A stretch of 64,000 nucleotides of DNA from assembly GCF_014196305.1 (NCBI RefSeq), contig NZ_JACIDJ010000001.1, positions 1,040,290-1,104,289 on the forward strand, written 5' to 3'. The stretch comes from Roseococcus suduntuyensis (GTDB taxonomy: Bacteria; Pseudomonadota; Alphaproteobacteria; Acetobacterales; Acetobacteraceae). The notes beneath the pieces were generated by a model that saw only the letters and a list, made by a program, of their open reading frames with translations, searched no databases and had not been told where the DNA came from. A program made the translations under genes and the position numbers. The stretch's first letter is position 1, and every line of letters starts with the position of its first letter. Positions 55,146-63,562 of this stretch are shown one piece after another.

Positions 55146-57008
55146 ATGCCCCGCTCAGCGGCCCCCCGGCTGCGAACCGAGGCCCGTGCCGCCCCCCGCC
55201 CCCGACGGCACCCCCCGAGCGGGCCAAAACCCCGCGCCGCCAAACCCGCCCGCCGGCACCTCGGCTGGGCGCTGGCGAGGTTCGCCCTCATCGCCACCAT
55301 CTGGGGCGGGCTGGCCTTGGCCGCCATCCTGCTCTTCTTCACCTGGGACATGCCGCGCGTGGACCGCGTGCTGGAGGAACAGCGCCGCCCCTCCGTCACC
55401 CTGCAGACCGCCGAGGGCAACCTGCTCGCCACCCAGGGCGACCTCTTCGGCGAGACGCTGCGCCTGCGCGACATGCCGCCGCACCTGCCCGCGGCCCTGC
55501 TGGCCATCGAGGACCGCCGCTTCCAGGCGCATTTCGGCCTGGACGTGGTGGGCCTGGCCCGCGCCGCCTGGGCCAACTGGAATGCGGGGGGTGTGGTGCA
55601 GGGCGGCTCCACGCTGACGCAGCAGCTTGCGAAAAACCTCTTCCTGTCCGGTGAGCGCAGCCTGCGCCGCAAGGTGCAGGAAGCCCTGCTGGCGCTGTGG
55701 CTGGAGCACCGCTTCACCAAGGACGAGCTGCTCGAGATATATCTGAACCGCGTCTATCTCGGCGCCGGCGTCTTCGGGATGGATGCGGCGGCGCGGGTCT
55801 ATTTCGGCGTCTCGGCGCGGCGCGTGACGCTCTGGCAGGCGGCGGTGCTGGCCGGGCTGCCCCAGGCGCCCTCGCGCCTCAACCCGCGCACCAACCCCGA
55901 TGGCGCGCTGGACCGCGCGCGGGACGTGCTGGCCGCCATGGTGGACACGGGCGCCATCACCGCCGCGCAATCGGCCCGCGCGCTGGAGGAGATGCGCATC
56001 CCGCCCCGCCCCTCGCGCAATGGCGGCTGGTTCGCGGATTGGCTCTTCGAGGACATCCCCCGCCGCTTCCCCGGCAGCCAGGACCTGACCATCCGCACCA
56101 CCCTGCATGCCGGCTGGCAGGCGGTGGTGGAGGCGCGGCTCGCCGCCCTGCTGGACGGGCCGGGGGCCCAGGCGCGGGCGGGGCAGGGGGCGGTGGTGGT
56201 GCTGGACGCGGCCACGGGGGCGGTGCGCGCCATGGCGGGCGGGCGGGATTTCTCCCGATCCCCCTTCAACCGGGCCGTCTCGGCCAGGCGGCAAACGGGG
56301 TCCACCTTCAAGGCCTTCACCTATCTGGCGGCGCTGGAACGCGGCGCCTCCACCGGCGACATGGTGGCGGACGGGCCGGTGCGGATGGGCCGCTGGTCGC
56401 CCTCCAACGGGAATTGGCGCACCCGCGGCAGCGTGACGCTGGAGGAGGCCTTCGCCCATTCGGTGAACACGTCGGCCGTGCGCGTGATGCAGGAGGCGGG
56501 CGGCCCCGCCGCGGTGGCCGAGGTGGCGCAACGGCTGGGCCTGCGCGGGCCCTTTCCGCGCGACGGGTCCATCACGCTCGGCACCGGCGATGCCTCGCTG
56601 CTGGAGATGGCGGCGGCCTATGCCGCGCTGGTCAATGGCGGGCGGCGCGTGGCGCCGCATGGCATGGTCCGCGCCGAGGCCGCGGGCCGCGCGGCACCGC
56701 TGGCCCATACCGAGCCCGCCCAGGTGGTGCCCAGCAGCGCGGCGGCGCAGATGCGCGCCATGATGCAGGCCACCACCCGCTATGGCAGCGGCCGCGCGGC
56801 CGCCGTGCCCGGCGTGGTGACGGGTGGCAAGACGGGCACCACCCAGTCCCACCGCGACGCCTGGTTCCTGGGCTTCGCGGAGCTGGCGAGCGGCCCGGTC
56901 GTGATCGGCGTCTGGCTGGGCAATGACAACAACCGGCCCATGGATGATGTGCGCGGCGGCACCCTGCCGGCGCAGCTTTTCCGTGACATAGTGGAAGGGT
57001 TGCGCTGA
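55146..57008 (+). CDS. Class A penicillin-binding protein (PBP1-type)
   Basis: A 620-residue bifunctional peptidoglycan synthase. The N-terminal basic region and one helix (residues 44-67) are followed by the GT51 glycosyltransferase (AIEDRRFQAHFGLD with the catalytic Glu near 120, QGGSTLTQQLAKNLF, RKVQEALLALWLE) and the transpeptidase (S386-x-x-K389 in TGSTFK, SVN near 439, KTG at 562). It is shorter than E. coli PBP1a and lacks the extra OB domain. The ATG at 55146 lies 104 bp from the divergent accD start. Confidence 0.95.
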   Translation: MPRSAAPRLRTEARAAPRPRRHPPSGPKPRAAKPARRHLGWALARFALIATIWGGLALAAILLFFTWDMPRVDRVLEEQRRPSVTLQTAEGNLLATQGDLFGETLRLRDMPPHLPAALLAIEDRRFQAHFGLDVVGLARAAWANWNAGGVVQGGSTLTQQLAKNLFLSGERSLRRKVQEALLALWLEHRFTKDELLEIYLNRVYLGAGVFGMDAAARVYFGVSARRVTLWQAAVLAGLPQAPSRLNPRTNPDGALDRARDVLAAMVDTGAITAAQSARALEEMRIPPRPSRNGGWFADWLFEDIPRRFPGSQDLTIRTTLHAGWQAVVEARLAALLDGPGAQARAGQGAVVVLDAATGAVRAMAGGRDFSRSPFNRAVSARRQTGSTFKAFTYLAALERGASTGDMVADGPVRMGRWSPSNGNWRTRGSVTLEEAFAHSVNTSAVRVMQEAGGPAAVAEVAQRLGLRGPFPRDGSITLGTGDASLLEMAAAYAALVNGGRRVAPHGMVRAEAAGRAAPLAHTEPAQVVPSSAAAQMRAMMQATTRYGSGRAAAVPGVVTGGKTGTTQSHRDAWFLGFAELASGPVVIGVWLGNDNNRPMDDVRGGTLPAQLFRDIVEGLR

Positions 57009-57017
57009 GGGGGGGCC

Positions 57018-57356
57018 ATGTCGGTCAGGTGGGACGTGCTTCTGGCCATCCTGGGCATGGCGGCCGCCAGCTACGCGCTGCGCGCCGGCGGCTATGCCCT
57101 GCTGCGCGCCACGCGCCCGCCGCCCTTCGTGCAGTCCATGCTGACCTACCTGCCGGGCTGCATCTTCGTGGCCTTCGTCACCCCTGCGCTGGTAGATGCC
57201 GGGCCGTCACGCTGGGTGGCGGCGGGCTGCGTGGTGGGCGTGATGCTCGCCACGCGCAACTACACCATCGCCATCCTGGGCGGGGTGGCGGCGCTGTGGC
57301 TGCTCACTCTTCTGCCGGCGTCGGCGCTTTCGCTTCCGTGGCCTTCCCTTCCATGA
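57018..57356 (+). CDS. AzlD-family membrane protein
   Basis: A 112-residue protein with about four hydrophobic helices matching AzlD, the small partner of AzlC in branched-chain amino-acid export: SYALRAGGYALLRA, MLTYLPGCIFVAFVTPALV and ATRNYTIAILGGVAALWLL. Its 3' 53 bp overlap the 3' end of the convergent MscS gene. An AzlC gene lies 4.4 kb away (61757-62458), so the pair has been separated by the MscS, MFS and HIG1 genes. It is 9 bp after the PBP gene. Confidence 0.8.
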   Translation: MSVRWDVLLAILGMAAASYALRAGGYALLRATRPPPFVQSMLTYLPGCIFVAFVTPALVDAGPSRWVAAGCVVGVMLATRNYTIAILGGVAALWLLTLLPASALSLPWPSLP

Positions 57357-60018
57357 TCATGCCGCGCCGCGGGTCGTAGAGCTTGATCCCGCGCTCCGTC
57401 GCCTGCTGCTTCACGCGGCGGTTCAGCTCGCGCATCACGGCCCAGCGGCGGATGGGCGGCGTCATCATGCGGGCGCGCACCAGGATGCCCTCGCCCGAGA
57501 TGCGGTCCACGCCCAGCACCTCCAGCGGCGCCAGCAGCGAGGGCGCCCAGGCCTCGTCGTCGCGCATCTCTTCCGCGATGACGCGCAGCATCATCACGGC
57601 CTCGTCCGTGTCGGCGCTGTAGTCCAGCGTCAGGTCCACCAGCGCGAAGGAGAAGTCGCGCGTCATGTTGGTCACGGTGGTCACGGCGCTGAAGGGCACG
57701 ATGTGGACCGAGCCGTCCAGCGCGCGCAGCTTGATGGACCGGATGGAGAGCTTCTCCACCGCCCCCGACAGCCCGCCCACCGAAACCACGTCGCCCACCG
57801 CCACCGCATCCTCCAGCAGCAGGAAGATGCCGGTGATGACGTCGCGCACCAGCGTCTGGCTGCCGAAGCCGATGGCCACACCCAGCACGCCGGCACCCGC
57901 CAGCAGCGGGGCCACGTTGACGCCGAGCTCGGATGCCGCCGTCAGCCCCACCACCAGAAGCAGCACGCCGCCCAGCACGGTGCGGAGCATGGGCAGCAGG
58001 GTCCGCACCCGGGCGCTGCGGGCGGCCGAGCCATCGGCCGGCAGGCTGTCGAGCTGGCGGGCGATGGCGGCATTGGCCGCCTCCCACACCGCCACGCAGA
58101 TGAACAGCGTGATGGCCACCGTCAGCACCGCCACCAACGCGCGGCTGCCGAAGCGGCCCGTGTCGAACCAGGCCAGCGCGCCAAGCCCCCAGATCTCCAG
58201 CAGCGCCACGATGGACACCACCAGGATGAAGGAGGAGATCGCGGTCTTCACCGCCGGCTGGTAGAGGCCGACGCGGGTCTCCAGGTTGGGGTAGTGCTCG
58301 GCCAGCGCCGGGCTGACCTTGAAGGCGCGGATCAGCACGCGGCGCGCCAGCTCGTCCGCCGCCTTGGCCACCACCAGGATGACGAGGGTGAACAGCGAGG
58401 CCGTGCCCAGCCGCTCGAAGCCGCGGTCGATCTGCAAGGCCCAGACCGCCCAGGCCGCCAGCATCCAGAGGATGACGATGACATGCCACAGCCCGGCCAC
58501 GCGGTCGCGCAGGGCGCGCATGGCCACGCGCGCGCGGTCCGGCACGTCGCCGGCGGCGAGCGGCGGCGCGGCCAGCTTCGCCGCCACCACCGTGCGGAAT
58601 TGCAGGATGACCATGGCGCCCATCACCGAGAGCACCAGCAGCCCCACGCGCCAGATGGCGTCGCGCGCCGTGATGGGCAGGCCCAGCAGCAGCCCCCCCT
58701 CCGACGCCGCGTAGAAGATGATGGTGGTGACGGCCAGCCGCCGCGTCCATCGCGTGGCCGTGATCGCCGTGGCGTCGCTGCACGGGATCAGGCGCAGGCG
58801 GTTGCTCTTGGGCGCCAGCGCCAGCCTGGCCGCGGCCATGACGGTGCGGGTGGCCATGTAGGCCAGCACCAGCGCCTCCATGATGAGGCGGCTGGAAGGC
58901 CACATGCTCTGCCCGCCGACGACGCCCAGCGCCACCACGCCGAAGGCCATGATGGGCAGCAGGCTCAGCGCCAGGTTGCCCACGACATAGGGCGTGAGGC
59001 GGATGCCGCGCAGCGGCCCCTCCACGGTCGCGGCCCTGTGGTCCAGCCAGCGCTGGGGGCGGCGCAGCAGCAGGTTCACCAGCTGCTCCGCCAGCATGCC
59101 GGCGGCGAGGACCAGCAGCATCTGCCAGGCGGCGGAGAGAACCTGCGCGCGCAGCAGCTCGTCATCCCAGAGGTTGCGGGCCCAGACGCGCAGGGAGTTC
59201 ACGTCGGTGATGTCGGCGGCAGCGTCGAAGGCGCGGCCGGCCAGCTCGGTCGCGCGGTCGCGCAGCCCGGCCAGCAATTCGGCGGGGGAAGGGAGGTCCG
59301 TCAGCGTGTCGGTGAGCGCGGACGTGGGCGCGGGTGTGGCGGGGGCGGCCGCGGGGGGCGTGGTCGCGGCGGGTGCGGGCGTGGGTGCCGCGGGGCGGAC
59401 GGGTTCGCCGCCCTCCAGCGCGCGGATCAGCGCATCGCGCCGCGCGGGGTCGCGCAGCAATTCGAGCAGGGCGCCCAGCTCGGCCGGGGCCGGCGCGGCA
59501 GGCTGGGCCTGGGGCGCGACCGGCGCGGCGGCGGGCTGCTGGGCCGGCGCGGTGGCGGCCGGGGCTGGTGCGGGTGCGGGCGCGGGTGCGGGTGCCGCCA
59601 CGGGCGGGGCGACGGCCCCAGGCGGTGGCGTCGTTCCCACCACACCGGCTTCGGCGGGCGCGGGGGCAGGCACGGCCGGGGCCGGCGCGGGAGCGGCGTC
59701 GGCGGGCTCGGGGGCGGCCTGGGCCGGGGTTGGGGTTGGGGTTGGGGCTGGGGCCAAGGCTGGGGCGGGTGCGGCTTCGGGGGCCGGTGCCGGCGGGGGC
59801 CGCCGCTCGGGTGTCTGCGGCACGGGCGCCTGCACCGCGCCGGGGGCGGGCGCGACCGGGCTCAGCACCGAGGCATCCGCCGGCGCGGGCCCGCTCAGCA
59901 CATCGGCCGAGGCGCCGGCCGGGGCGGGCGGCGGGGCGCCTTGCGCCAGGACCCCCTGCACGGGAGCCAGCACGAGCAGCAGCAGAATGGCGAGGGCCGC
60001 CTTGGGAAGACGCGTCAT
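57304..60018 (-). CDS. Large MscS-family mechanosensitive channel
   Basis: A 904-residue protein of the DUF3772/MscK-like size class. Signal peptide (residues 1-25), a 180-residue Pro/Ala-rich region (about 27-210, including PTPTPTP), several TM helices, then the conserved MscS core: GVAIGFGSQTLVRDVITGIFLLLEDAVAVGDVVSV near residues 690-725, followed by VDLTLDYSADTDEA. The ATG at 60016-60018 (MTRLPKA) precedes the signal peptide; an upstream frame opens at 60087. Its Pro-rich segment contains G-runs on the other strand. It presumably protects against hypo-osmotic shock. Confidence 0.92.
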   Translation of the reverse strand: MTRLPKAALAILLLLVLAPVQGVLAQGAPPPAPAGASADVLSGPAPADASVLSPVAPAPGAVQAPVPQTPERRPPPAPAPEAAPAPALAPAPTPTPTPAQAAPEPADAAPAPAPAVPAPAPAEAGVVGTTPPPGAVAPPVAAPAPAPAPAPAPAATAPAQQPAAAPVAPQAQPAAPAPAELGALLELLRDPARRDALIRALEGGEPVRPAAPTPAPAATTPPAAAPATPAPTSALTDTLTDLPSPAELLAGLRDRATELAGRAFDAAADITDVNSLRVWARNLWDDELLRAQVLSAAWQMLLVLAAGMLAEQLVNLLLRRPQRWLDHRAATVEGPLRGIRLTPYVVGNLALSLLPIMAFGVVALGVVGGQSMWPSSRLIMEALVLAYMATRTVMAAARLALAPKSNRLRLIPCSDATAITATRWTRRLAVTTIIFYAASEGGLLLGLPITARDAIWRVGLLVLSVMGAMVILQFRTVVAAKLAAPPLAAGDVPDRARVAMRALRDRVAGLWHVIVILWMLAAWAVWALQIDRGFERLGTASLFTLVILVVAKAADELARRVLIRAFKVSPALAEHYPNLETRVGLYQPAVKTAISSFILVVSIVALLEIWGLGALAWFDTGRFGSRALVAVLTVAITLFICVAVWEAANAAIARQLDSLPADGSAARSARVRTLLPMLRTVLGGVLLLVVGLTAASELGVNVAPLLAGAGVLGVAIGFGSQTLVRDVITGIFLLLEDAVAVGDVVSVGGLSGAVEKLSIRSIKLRALDGSVHIVPFSAVTTVTNMTRDFSFALVDLTLDYSADTDEAVMMLRVIAEEMRDDEAWAPSLLAPLEVLGVDRISGEGILVRARMMTPPIRRWAVMRELNRRVKQQATERGIKLYDPRRGMIMEGKATEAKAPTPAEE
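59726..59753 (+). other. Five-run G-tract, potential G-quadruplex
   Basis: Five GGGG runs at 59726, 59732, 59738, 59744 and 59750 are separated by TT, TT, TT and CT. The tract is on the plus strand, opposite the MscS coding strand, where it encodes the PTPTPTP part of the periplasmic linker. It could fold into an intramolecular G-quadruplex in the template strand. It may simply reflect codon repetition. Confidence 0.7.
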
Positions 60019-60093
60019 GCCGTCCTGTTCTCCCGCATGGGGGGGCGGGTCAAGTTGCGGCCCGTCACGTTGCGTCGCAACATGCAACGGCCC

Positions 60094-61350
60094 ATGTCAT
60101 CTTCCCCCGCGCCGGCCGGAATTCCGGTTGATCCCGCCCCAGTCCTGCCTGGCCCCTCCATCTGGGTCGTGATGCTGGCCCTTCTGGGCACGCATATGGC
60201 CGGAATGGGCGCCTTCCTGACCGTGCCCGTCCTGGCGCCGGCCATCGCGGCCGAGACCGGGCTTTCCTCCAGCCTGGCCGGCGTCCACACGGCGCTGTGC
60301 TATTTCGGCGCGTTGCTGTCCGGGCCGCTGAGCCAGGGCTTGCTGGTGCGGCATGGCGGTGTGCGGGTGTGCCAGGCGGCCCTGGTGGGCATCGCCATCG
60401 GGCTCGCGCTGGCCGTGCTGGGCAGCCCCTGGGCGCTGGTGCTCTCGGCCGTGGTGGCGGGGCTGGCGCATGGGCCCATCACCCCCGCGGGCAGCCACCT
60501 GCTGGCGCCGCGCGTGCCGCCGCGCCGCCGCAGCCTGATCTTCGGCCTGAAGCAATGCGGCGTGCCGGCCGGGGCCATGCTGGTGGCGGCCACGGCACCC
60601 CTGGTGGGCGGCATATACGGCTGGCGGGCGGGGGTGCTGACCATGTCGGGCTTCGCGCTGCTGCTGGCGCTGGCCCTGCAACCGCTGCGAGCGACCCTCG
60701 ACGCCGACCGCGCGCCCCATACCGCGGGCCGCTTGCGCCCCTGGCATGATGCGCGGCAGAGCCTTTCCCTGCTGCGGGAGGGCGGGGCGACGCGGGCACT
60801 GACCATCGCCTCCTGCGGCTATGGGGTGGCTCAGTTCTGCTTTTCCTCCTTCTTCGTGGTCTGGCAGGTCGAGACGCGGGGCGTGGCGCTGGAGGCCGCG
60901 GGGCTGCAACTGGCGCTGGCCCAGGGGGGCGGGGTGGCGGGGCGCGTGCTCTGGGCGCTGATCGCGGACCGGGTGGGGCCCATGCGGGTGCTGGCGGGGC
61001 TGGGCTTCGCCATCGTGGCCACCTGCCTGGTTTTCGCGCTGGCGGGGCCCGACTGGCCGGGGTTGGTCATCAGCGTGGCGGCGGTGGCCATGGGGGCGTC
61101 GGCCATCGGCTGGAACGGGGTGCTGCTGGGTGAGGTGGCCCGCGTCGCCCCGCCGGGGCGCGTCGGCGCGGCGACGGCCGCGCTGGGCTTCGCCTTCGCC
61201 GCCACCATGATCGTGATGCCGGTGGTGTTTTCGCTGCTGGTGATGGCGACGGGGGGCTACGCATGGGCCTTCGGCATGTGCGCCATGACGGCGGCGACGG
61301 GCACGCTGGCCTTGTTGCGGTTGCGTCCGGCGGCGGCCGCGCCAAGATAG
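60094..61350 (+). CDS. MFS transporter, CynX/NimT-like
   Basis: A 418-residue, 12-helix transporter. Seen: MLALLGTHMAGMGAFLTVPVLAP in the first helix and the motif-A-like GPLSQGLLVRHGGVRVCQ; LKQCGVPAGAMLVAATAPLVGG is characteristic of the CynX/NimT and nitrate-like branch. Its substrate is unknown. The ATG at 60094 is used; 60082 is also possible. It is 76 bp from the divergent MscS start. A HIG1 gene follows 4 bp after. Confidence 0.85.
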   Translation: MSSSPAPAGIPVDPAPVLPGPSIWVVMLALLGTHMAGMGAFLTVPVLAPAIAAETGLSSSLAGVHTALCYFGALLSGPLSQGLLVRHGGVRVCQAALVGIAIGLALAVLGSPWALVLSAVVAGLAHGPITPAGSHLLAPRVPPRRRSLIFGLKQCGVPAGAMLVAATAPLVGGIYGWRAGVLTMSGFALLLALALQPLRATLDADRAPHTAGRLRPWHDARQSLSLLREGGATRALTIASCGYGVAQFCFSSFFVVWQVETRGVALEAAGLQLALAQGGGVAGRVLWALIADRVGPMRVLAGLGFAIVATCLVFALAGPDWPGLVISVAAVAMGASAIGWNGVLLGEVARVAPPGRVGAATAALGFAFAATMIVMPVVFSLLVMATGGYAWAFGMCAMTAATGTLALLRLRPAAAAPR

Positions 61351-61354
61351 GCGA

Positions 61355-61543
61355 ATGCAAACCTTCCTGACCTTTCTTGTCGGCCTGGCCATGCTCGCCA
61401 CGCTGGGCGTGCTGGTGGCCGGCATGGTCGGCATGGCGCGCGGCGGCGACGCTGGCTTCTCGCAGAAGCTGATGCGCTACCGGGTGCTGTTCCAGTTCCT
61501 GGCGCTGGCGCTGTTCGCGGTGCTGATGCTGCTGGTCAGGTAG
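61355..61543 (+). CDS. HIG1-domain / twin-transmembrane protein
   Basis: A 62-residue protein with two hydrophobic helices (residues 4-26 and 42-61) connected by RGGDAGFSQKLMRYRVLFQ. The basic loop with SQKLMRYRV-type sequence is the hypoxia-inducible gene 1 domain signature. In alphaproteobacteria such proteins are linked to respiratory complexes. A four-copy structured repeat array begins 10 bp after its stop. Confidence 0.88.
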   Translation: MQTFLTFLVGLAMLATLGVLVAGMVGMARGGDAGFSQKLMRYRVLFQFLALALFAVLMLLVR

Positions 61544-61552
61544 GCGCGACCC

Positions 61553-61754
61553 GCGTGATCGCCGCAGGGCGTATGCCCGGAGGCGTCAATCACGCCGGCG
61601 GCAAAGCGTGATCGCCGCAGGGCGTATGCCCGGAGGCGTGAATCACGCGGGCGGCAAAGCGTGATCGCTGCAGGGCGTATGCCCGGAGGCGTAAATTACG
61701 CGGGTGGCAAAGCGTGATCGCCGCAGGGCGTATGCCCGGAGGCGTGAATCACGC
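61553..61754 (+). repeat. Structured repeat array, four 43-nt copies (locus 8)
   Basis: Copies at 61553-61595, 61606-61648, 61659-61701 and 61712-61754, exact 53-nt period. Fold: outer CGTGAT/ATCACG, lower CGCC/GGCG, internal loop GCA/GGA (or GCT... in copy 3), upper GGGC/GCCC, loop GTAT, TGA. Copy 1 has TCA in place of TGA, and copy 3 has ATTACG, leaving a T-G style mismatch in the outer stem. The array fills the gap between the HIG1 and azlC 3' ends. Confidence 0.92.
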
Positions 61755-61756
61755 GC

Positions 61757-62458
61757 TCAAACAACACGGGCGCGCCATGCTCCCACCGCCGCTCCTAGCA
61801 GCGCCCCCGCCAGCACCGGCCAGGGCTGGCCCAGCCCTGCCTTGTGCGCGGCCAGCGCGGTGAGGCCTGCGACGGCCCAGGGGAGGATGTCCACCCGCCC
61901 GCGAAACAGCGGCACCATCAGCGCCAGCATGGTGGCCAGGCTGGCGAACAGCACCGGATGCCCCGCCGGCAGCCGGATCACGCCCGCGAAGGCATGCCCC
62001 ACCATGGTGGAGGCCACCCAGAACACCCACAGCCCGAAGCCGATGCCCAGCAGCAGCGCGGCATCGCGCCCGCCCGCCCGCTGGTCGGCCACCGACATGG
62101 CGAAGCTGTTGTCCACCAGCGTCGCCAGCGTGCCCCAGAGCTTCCAGCCGCGCAGCCGATCCAGCCAGGGCGCCAGCGCCGCGCCCATGGGCGCCATGCG
62201 GAGGTTCACCACCAGCGCGGCCAGGGTGGCGCCCAGGATGGGGGCGGGGTCCGCCCAGAGTTCCAACGCCACCAGCTGCGCCGTGCCGGCGAAGACCAGC
62301 GCGCTCATCAGCGCCGATTCGAGGGTAGAGAGGCCCCGCGCATCCGCCAGCACGCCCACCACCAGGCCGAAGGGCAGCATGGCGGGCATGAGGGCGAGCG
62401 CCCCGCGGATCCCGCGCCAGAACCCCGCGCGGGTGAAGACGACGCGCGGCGCGTTCAC
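61757..62458 (-). CDS. AzlC-family permease
   Basis: A 233-residue polytopic membrane protein (about seven helices) of the AzlC family, which acts with AzlD in branched-chain amino-acid export. ALALMPAMLPFGLVVGVLADARGLSTLESALMSALVFAGTAQ is characteristic, as are NLRMAPMGAALAPWL and TLVDNSFA. The start is GTG at 62456-62458, overlapping the recX stop (GTGA). Its natural partner AzlD is at 57018-57356, 4.4 kb away on the other strand. The 3' end abuts a structured repeat array. Confidence 0.85.
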   Translation of the reverse strand: MNAPRVVFTRAGFWRGIRGALALMPAMLPFGLVVGVLADARGLSTLESALMSALVFAGTAQLVALELWADPAPILGATLAALVVNLRMAPMGAALAPWLDRLRGWKLWGTLATLVDNSFAMSVADQRAGGRDAALLLGIGFGLWVFWVASTMVGHAFAGVIRLPAGHPVLFASLATMLALMVPLFRGRVDILPWAVAGLTALAAHKAGLGQPWPVLAGALLGAAVGAWRARVV

Positions 62459-63021
62459 GGCCCGCGTGCCGCGATGAGATGCGCCTCCGCCTCGGCCCGC
62501 TCCATGCCCAGCGCCTGCCGCGCCACGCCCCCGCCGAAGCCGCCCCGGCCCAGGATGCCCTGCCATTTGCGGCGCGTCTCGGGCGCGGGTTCGGCGGCGG
62601 TAAATGGCCCGATTCGCCGGCGCCGGCAGAGCAGGAGGGCGGCGGTCAACTCATCCGGCACCTCCTCATGGGCCAGGGCGGCGCGGGCCGTCTCGGCGGA
62701 GACCCCCTTGGCCGCCAGATGCGCCAGGGCGGCGGCGGAGGAGCGCCCCGCGCCGCGCAGCCGCCGCGCGCGGGCCACGGCGAAGGCCGCGTCATCCACG
62801 GCACCCGCCTGCACGAGGCGCGCGGCGATGGTGGCGGCGCGGGCCTCGGCGGCGCGGCTTTCGGTGCGGATCGCCTCGGGGTCCTGCCCGGCCTGTTCGG
62901 CGGCGCGTGCCCAGCGGCGGATGCGGTTGCCCAGCACGCGGCGCAGCCCGGCCTCGGTGGCGCTGAAGCGGGAGAGGTGCCGCAGCGCCGCCTCGCGCAG
63001 GCTGGCCTCGTCCAGCTTCAT
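62455..63021 (-). CDS. recX: Regulatory protein RecX
   Basis: A 188-residue RecA modulator with tandem three-helix RecX repeats: ALRHLSRFSATEAGLRRVLGNRIRRW, LVQAGAVDDAAFAVARARRLRGAGRSSAALAHLAAKGV, and a third degenerate repeat ending GGFGGGVARQALGME. It inhibits RecA filament growth. The ATG is at 63019-63021. recA is not adjacent. It is co-translated with azlC and starts 3 bp after the Rrf2 gene. Confidence 0.87.
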   Translation of the reverse strand: MKLDEASLREAALRHLSRFSATEAGLRRVLGNRIRRWARAAEQAGQDPEAIRTESRAAEARAATIAARLVQAGAVDDAAFAVARARRLRGAGRSSAAALAHLAAKGVSAETARAALAHEEVPDELTAALLLCRRRRIGPFTAAEPAPETRRKWQGILGRGGFGGGVARQALGMERAEAEAHLIAARGP

Positions 63022-63023
63022 AG

Positions 63024-63467
63024 CTAGATGACGAAATCCAGCGCCTCGGGCGTGGGGCGGCGCAGCCCGGCGGCCTGGGCGCGGCGCAGCAGCGCCTCCA
63101 GCGTGTTGGCGCGCAGCGTGGCCAGGGCGGCGGCGTCCAGCTCCTGCCAGAGCGGCGCGGTCACGGCGGCGGCGAGGCGTCCGGGCGGGGCGGGGGCCTC
63201 CTCCTCGCAGACGGCCTCCACCACCTCGGCCGCCGTCACGTCGCGGGGCGCGCGGGCCAGGCGGTAGCCGCCGCGCGGGCCGCGCAGGCTGTGCAGCAGC
63301 CCCGCGCGCACCAGCGCCTGCAACAAGGGCTCGATGCCCCGGCGCGCCAGGCCCATGCGCGTCGCGATATCGGCCGCGCCGCTCACCTCGCCACGCCCGG
63401 CGGCGTGGAAGGCGATGTCGAGCGCGATGTCGAGCGCGAGCAAGGCGCGGTCCTGCCGCAACAGCAT
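63024..63467 (-). CDS. Rrf2-family transcriptional regulator
   Basis: A 147-residue winged-helix regulator of the Rrf2 family. The HTH lies near residues 25-55 (ADIATRMGLARRGIEPLLQALVRAGLL), then the family's GPRGGYRLARAPRDVTAAEVVEAV. It has only one Cys (CEEEAP), so it lacks the three-Cys [2Fe-2S] site of IscR and NsrR and may sense another signal. ATG at 63465-63467. It may regulate recX-azlC downstream. Confidence 0.88.
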   Translation of the reverse strand: MLLRQDRALLALDIALDIAFHAAGRGEVSGAADIATRMGLARRGIEPLLQALVRAGLLHSLRGPRGGYRLARAPRDVTAAEVVEAVCEEEAPAPPGRLAAAVTAPLWQELDAAALATLRANTLEALLRRAQAAGLRRPTPEALDFVI

Positions 63468-63562
63468 GGGGGCGGGTCTCCGATCCGGAAGAGGAGAAGG
63501 CTAAACCATCCCCGCCCATCGTGAAATGTGGCAAGGCGCGGAAAACGCGCCTTGTCGTGCGG

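Noticed and set aside
57703..60093. Very long frame (1215 codons) leading into the MFS gene.
   Set aside because: The first 797 codons are antisense to the MscS gene and arise from GC-rich codon bias; the MFS start is at 60094.
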